64,000 bases of DNA from Clostridia bacterium. GTDB taxonomy: Bacteria; Bacillota; Clostridia; Lachnospirales; Lachnospiraceae. Positions 62,575 through 64,000 of this stretch are shown piece after piece. A model generated the notes under the pieces. That model made no database searches and was not told where the DNA came from. It was given only the letters and a program-made list of their open reading frames with translations. The stretch covers positions 1 through 64,000 of the forward strand of contig CAJTAK010000002.1 of assembly GCA_910574255.1 (NCBI GenBank), written 5' to 3'. Position 1 is the stretch's first letter, and each line of letters opens with the position of its first letter. Both the position numbers and the translations under genes were made by a program.

Positions 62575-62803
62575 TCTCCTTGCCTATCAATAGTATAGCG
62601 GCCAGATTATATCCCCTTTCGCCTGCCTCTATGTCCATTTCATAAAGCTCTGCACTTACCAATCGCTCTTGGGCGATCATATCTTCCCATGGCTGTCCGC
62701 CTCCGGCATAGTTTACAGTTATCTGCCGGGCAGGGCAGCTTTCCTGCTCTCCATCTGCTTCACCCAGGCTGTCACAGCAAATAATTATTTTCCCGATTGG
62801 CAA
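62540..62803 (-). CDS. Possible small protein overlapping neighbours
   Basis: 87 codons from a TTG without a ribosome site; the text (GGGQPWEDMIAQERLVSAEL, ERGYNLAAILLIGKEI) looks like protein. It overlaps the YciI gene by 32 nt and the convergent DUF2284 gene by 35 nt. It may be the detached 3' part of a longer gene. Confidence 0.35.
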   Translation of the reverse strand: MPIGKIIICCDSLGEADGEQESCPARQITVNYAGGGQPWEDMIAQERLVSAELYEMDIEAGERGYNLAAILLIGKEIMASAHQSSTC

Positions 62804-63071
62804 TCTGCAAGCCGACTAATTTATAGGCGGCATATCCTCCCACAACCAACGGCTCCGCCTTGCAGATTTCTTCCGCTTCTTCACGGCTTTTAGTTTTTAG
62901 AATATACATCCCCGCCATTCCCGGATATCCTTTAAAGACGCCGCAGATTTCCAGCTTTCCTTCATCATCCAGCCTTCTTATATTCTCAACGTGTTCCATA
63001 ACTACCTTTTTCGTCATCTTATTATAAGTCTTGCTTTTCTCAATCAACATCATATACATGAGCTTTTCCAT
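62772..63071 (-). CDS. YciI-like protein
   Basis: 99 residues from ATG 63069-63071 with AGGAG upstream. MYMMLIEKSKTYN, HVENIRRLDDEGKLEICGVF and AEEICKAEPLVVGGYAAYKL follow the dimeric ferredoxin-like YCII domain. Overlaps the DUF6194 gene by 32 nt. Catalytic role unknown. Confidence 0.82.
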   Translation of the reverse strand: MEKLMYMMLIEKSKTYNKMTKKVVMEHVENIRRLDDEGKLEICGVFKGYPGMAGMYILKTKSREEAEEICKAEPLVVGGYAAYKLVGLQIANRENNYLL

Positions 63072-63522
63072 AGGTCATTCTCCTTTTTTCAAATTTTTCT
63101 TTAGCATATGCATAAGCTTCCTGTATCATCCCTTTGAATGCCTCAAAGGTCTTATCAGAGGGATTTAAGACACATACCCAGCCCATCCAGGCATAAACAG
63201 GGTGAGGGATAATGGTATCTAAGACAGTAAAATCAAAATCCATATTTACAGTCTCTCCTGCCAAGGGACGTTTGGGAATATACCCAAATCGCTCAATAAA
63301 CGTCTCCTTTCTTAATCCCACATTTACACGATATACATGTTCACGATTCAGTATTGAGCCTTTGTCATTATCACCATCCTTTTCCTTCACGGTTAAAACA
63401 TATACGCCCCGCTTCAAAGCCCCGTTCGGGTTATAAAAAATACCCTTTTCTCCCCAACTCTTTACCAGTACGGTATCCTTTAAGCTCCGCAGACAGTAAG
63501 AAAGAATCTCATCCGATGTCAT
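63040..63522 (-). CDS. DUF6194-family protein
   Basis: 160 residues. VKSWGEKGIFYNPNGALKRG and PHPVYAWMGWVCVLNPSDKT are typical of this small-molecule-binding-like family. Translation overlap with YciI suggests a shared operon. Function unknown. Confidence 0.78.
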   Translation of the reverse strand: MTSDEILSYCLRSLKDTVLVKSWGEKGIFYNPNGALKRGVYVLTVKEKDGDNDKGSILNREHVYRVNVGLRKETFIERFGYIPKRPLAGETVNMDFDFTVLDTIIPHPVYAWMGWVCVLNPSDKTFEAFKGMIQEAYAYAKEKFEKRRMTYGKAHVYDVD

Positions 63523-63678
63523 ATCTTTTCCTCCGGTTTTTATTCAACAATTTACACCCATACCAGACTTTACCAAGTTTTTATTTACTAAGGCGTGAAT
63601 TGCAATATATTTGTTGATAGCGTATCCCCTTTCCCTCTATGATATAATTGCATTTATCGTATAAATAGCTTATCATAG

Positions 63679-63703
63679 AATAGTGACAAGACATGTCACT
63701 ATT
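63679..63703. promoter_or_regulatory. 9-bp palindrome upstream of the DeoR/WYL-type gene
   Basis: AATAGTGAC (63679-63687) and GTCACTATT (63695-63703) form a perfect inverted repeat with a 7-nt centre. It lies ~140 nt before the regulator start and may be its operator. A half-copy of the GGACATGCC repeat is at 63761-63775. The rest of 63523-63839 shows no gene. Confidence 0.5.
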
Positions 63704-63839
63704 TAAAGAAAAATATTAAGGTTGAAAGAAAATCCTTCACCCTTAATTTGATGGTCAGACGGACATGCCTGCATAAGATGAACCCATTACGGACGAAAAG
63801 TCAGCCCGGGCCATGTCCTCCTGACCCATGGAGGAAAAT

Positions 63840-64000
63840 ATGTCAAAAGCAGAACGGCTTATTGAAATGATGATAACAATAAACGCAAAAAAGGATTTCA
63901 CAGTGGGCGAACTGGCAAGGGAATTTTCCGTGTCAAAGCGTACAATCCTCCGGGATCTGCAGGAATTGGAGCAGGCCGGATTTCCCCTTTATTCGGAAGT
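63840..64000 (+). CDS. DeoR/WYL-type transcriptional regulator (partial, 5' end)
   Basis: ATG 63840 with GAGG upstream. The first ~53 residues include KDFTVGELAREFSVSKRTIL and RDLQELEQAGFPLYSE, an HTH_11 winged helix typical of YafY/WYL or DeoR regulators. The gene runs off the window end. Confidence 0.8.
   Translation, partial: MSKAERLIEMMITINAKKDFTVGELAREFSVSKRTILRDLQELEQAGFPLYSE

Overview
The window reads as chromosomal DNA of an anaerobic, low-to-moderate GC Firmicute, most likely a gut Lachnospiraceae (Blautia, Enterocloster or Lachnoclostridium-like). The grounds are AGGAGG-type ribosome sites, Rpn-type nuclease families, a BlaI/M56 pair, a Flx-Hdr electron-transfer operon, a cobalamin riboswitch on an ECF transporter and many short palindromic dispersed repeats. 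The genus call is inference. I saw no rRNA, tRNA, CRISPR array or intact insertion sequence; the only transposase is a decayed ISAs1 copy near 57.0-57.7 kb.

Layout. 0-4.2 kb: a GH4 6-phospho-alpha-glucosidase, a small membrane protein and two RpiR-type regulators; the first two genes each have the same ~92-nt covarying hairpin just upstream. 4.4-5.3 kb: two flavodoxin-like genes, the second with its core missing. 5.3-8.7 kb: an AAA-ATPase/nuclease-type protein and a two-subunit class I fumarase. 8.9-14 kb: small unknown genes, a PadR/DUF2812 pair, a LysR regulator and a split chromate transporter. 14-23 kb: ECF sigma/anti-sigma pair, DUF4143 ATPase, BlaI/M56 pair, a broken gene, an Rpn nuclease. 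22.6-28.3 kb: MerR, tautomerase, phosphatase, a GntR-ABC operon and several gene fragments.

28.7-40.3 kb is the metabolic core, all on the minus strand: an LDH/MDH-family dehydrogenase whose substrate residue is Arg (malate-type), then hdrB, hdrC, hdrA, flxD, flxC, flxB, flxA, a soluble iron-sulfur plus flavoprotein fumarate reductase pair with no membrane anchor, and an AAEx-family exchanger. With the fumarase at 7-8.6 kb this encodes oxaloacetate to malate to fumarate to succinate. The Flx-Hdr module would deliver NADH electrons, possibly to fumarate and ferredoxin together by flavin-based bifurcation. A near-ideal Rex (NADH sensor) operator sits in the promoter of the dehydrogenase gene. 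The coupling of Hdr-Flx to FrdAB is the most interesting hypothesis in the window.

41-49.4 kb: an Rpn-type protein preceded by a 51-bp tandem array, an ABC-F protein behind a terminator/attenuator, a cobalamin-riboswitch-controlled DUF4430 plus ECF S-component pair, and an XRE regulator with an ABC exporter. 49.5-56.4 kb: a seven-gene minus-strand operon of SAM methyltransferase, M14-type deacylase and a dipeptide/nickel-type ABC importer. 56.4-64 kb: IS remnant, a half-length MreB-like protein, MarR-MATE pair with its operator, LysR, DUF2284, YciI and DUF6194 proteins, and the start of a DeoR/WYL-type regulator cut by the window end.
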